Below are positions 6,170 through 6,846 of a DNA stretch of 6,846 bases, piece by piece (the stretch's first letter is position 1; every line of letters begins with the position of its first letter). This DNA is from Bacteroidota bacterium (lineage in GTDB: Bacteria > CLD3 > SB21): contig JAGQUY010000355.1 of NCBI GenBank assembly GCA_020438245.1, positions 1 to 6,846 of the forward strand, in the 5' to 3' direction. A model generated the notes under the pieces. That model worked only from the letters and a program-made list of their open reading frames with translations. It had not been told where the DNA came from and did not search any database. The position numbers were made by a program, and so were the translations under genes.

Positions 6170-6172
6170 GAG
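6168..6172 (+). promoter_or_regulatory. Strong ribosome binding site for the 70-codon gene
   Basis: AGGAG overlaps the ftsI stop codon (TAG at 6167-6169) and sits eight bases, mostly T, before the ATG at 6181. It is the best Shine-Dalgarno in the plus-strand operon. It fixes the start at 6181 rather than at an in-frame ATG at 6139 within ftsI. Confidence 0.75.
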
Positions 6173-6180
6173 TGTTTTTT

Positions 6181-6393
6181 ATGGACCATTTAAAAGTAAA
6201 TAAGAACTCCAAAAGCGGGTTCACCCATTTCGACCCGGAGCAGCAGTATGATCTGGAAACGAAAAACGACTCCATGACCGTAACCGGCGTCTCTGATCTG
6301 ACCACAGAACTGCTCCATAGAAAGTTTGGCAAGAAAAAATCTGAACGATTATCCGTAACGGCATGGAGAGAAGATGCCGCATTTCTCGATTAA
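6181..6393 (+). CDS. Unrecognised 70-residue protein encoded between ftsI and murF
   Basis: I do not recognise this protein. It has 70 residues, many charged (about 11 Lys/Arg against 12 Asp/Glu), no hydrophobic segment, no signal peptide and no cysteines, so it is probably soluble and cytoplasmic. The first half is polar (MDHLKVNKNSKSGFTHFDPE). A basic stretch HRKFGKKKSER spans 46-56, and the end is VTAWREDAAFLD. That it is a real gene is supported by the excellent AGGAG, the 11-base distance from the ftsI stop, and the 20-base overlap with the murF start, which carries murF's Shine-Dalgarno inside this frame. It occupies the place where murE usually lies but shows no Mur ligase motif. A small division or cell-wall accessory factor, or a lineage-specific coupling gene, is possible; no function can be assigned. 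Confidence 0.7.
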   Translation: MDHLKVNKNSKSGFTHFDPEQQYDLETKNDSMTVTGVSDLTTELLHRKFGKKKSERLSVTAWREDAAFLD

Positions 6394-6846
6394 AGATCTG
6401 ATGAAGATCGGGCAACCCATAGGCCTGCAGGCGAATTTTAAGGCAACGGGAGTTTCCACCGACAGCCGGACGATTCAATCCGGGGACCTTTTTTTCGCGT
6501 TGCAGGGACCGCAGTTCGACGGTCATGCATATGTGGATACGGCGATCAGCAAAGGTGCGAGCGCTTGTGTCGTCTCGCAAACCTGGTGGCAGCAGTCGGG
6601 GTCACCGGAGACCAAGCCCTTTGTTGTCGTAGATAACACGCTGCACGCCCTCCAGCAACTGGCGACTAATCATCGCTCGACCTACAGGGGTCCCGTAGTG
6701 GCAATTACCGGCACGAACGGAAAAACGAGTTGCAAGGAAATGACTGCAGCTGTGATGTCCACCACGTACAAAACACTCGCAACGACGGGTAATTTGAACA
6801 ATGAGATAGGCGTACCTTTGACACTGCTTCGTATAGAAGATGACAC
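6374..6846 (+). CDS. murF: MurF, UDP-MurNAc-tripeptide:D-Ala-D-Ala ligase, N-terminal part (cut by window edge)
   Basis: MurF adds D-alanyl-D-alanine to the UDP-MurNAc-tripeptide with ATP, the last cytoplasmic step before lipid-linked assembly. The 157 visible residues cover the UDP-substrate domain, with VSTDSRTIQSGDLFFAL at 27-43, and the start of the ATP-binding domain. The P-loop ITGTNGKTSCKEM is at 111-123. GNLNNEIGVPLTLL at 139-152 is the characteristic MurF pattern and separates it from MurE. The remaining two thirds or so of the usual 450-residue protein lie to the right. The ATG at 6374 has GGAG at 6365-6368, five bases upstream, inside the preceding small gene. The 20-base overlap with that gene suggests translational coupling. 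Insertions or deletions in the visible part are not apparent. Confidence 0.95.
   Translation, partial: MPHFSIKDLMKIGQPIGLQANFKATGVSTDSRTIQSGDLFFALQGPQFDGHAYVDTAISKGASACVVSQTWWQQSGSPETKPFVVVDNTLHALQQLATNHRSTYRGPVVAITGTNGKTSCKEMTAAVMSTTYKTLATTGNLNNEIGVPLTLLRIEDD

Noticed and set aside
6139..6180. Longer version of the 70-residue protein starting at the ATG at 6139
   Set aside because: It would overlap ftsI by 31 bases without a ribosome binding site, whereas the ATG at 6181 has AGGAG eight bases upstream.
6268..6303. Possible remnant of murE in the small gene (MTVTGVSD resembles a MurE N-terminal strand)
   Set aside because: Only about five residues match, the DSR motif that should follow is absent, and no later MurE motifs appear; treated as chance.

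Overview
The window is an ordinary-looking piece of a bacterial chromosome holding two operons that diverge from one control region at about 1938-2174. Base composition looks balanced and even throughout. I see no insertion sequences, phage genes, CRISPR repeats, tRNAs or rRNAs. The lineage cannot be fixed from this sequence. A penicillin-binding protein with C-terminal PASTA modules, an HPr with a regulatory-type Ser46, and a standard division and cell wall (dcw) gene order suggest a Gram-negative-type or deep-branching uncultured bacterium. That placement is inference only.

Left, minus strand (1-1937): a short-chain trans-prenyl diphosphate synthase, then ptsH (HPr), then the first 226 codons of ptsI (Enzyme I), which runs off the left edge. 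The 14-nt gap and the 1-nt stop/start overlap indicate a single transcript. ptsI and ptsH form the PEP-to-HPr phosphorelay. The prenyl synthase supplies C15-C20 type isoprenoid diphosphates.

Middle (1938-2174): the divergent control region. On the mraZ side there is a plausible sigma70-type promoter (TTGAGA, 17 nt, TATCTT). It is followed at once by 10-bp direct repeats AAAGTGGGTT, the expected MraZ operator, which run into a TTG start codon. A second, weaker pair of MraZ-like boxes lies about 115 bp upstream, towards the prenyl synthase gene. A 14-bp near-palindrome lies further left.

Right, plus strand (2175-6846): mraZ, rsmH (mraW), an FtsL-like protein, the division transpeptidase ftsI with two PASTA-like modules, an unrecognised 70-codon gene, and the N-terminal third or so of murF, cut by the right edge. 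Genes abut or overlap (0, 4, -8, 11 and -20 nt), as in a tightly coupled dcw operon. MraZ would repress its own operon. RsmH methylates 16S rRNA, FtsL and FtsI act at the septum, and MurF completes the UDP-MurNAc-pentapeptide precursor. The notable departure is that murE, usually between ftsI and murF, is missing and a small unknown gene stands there instead.

I do not see a clear new biological system. The best leads are the 70-codon gene in the murE position, the second MraZ-like box pair that may link the divergent operon to MraZ, and unusual residues in normally conserved motifs of RsmH and Enzyme I.
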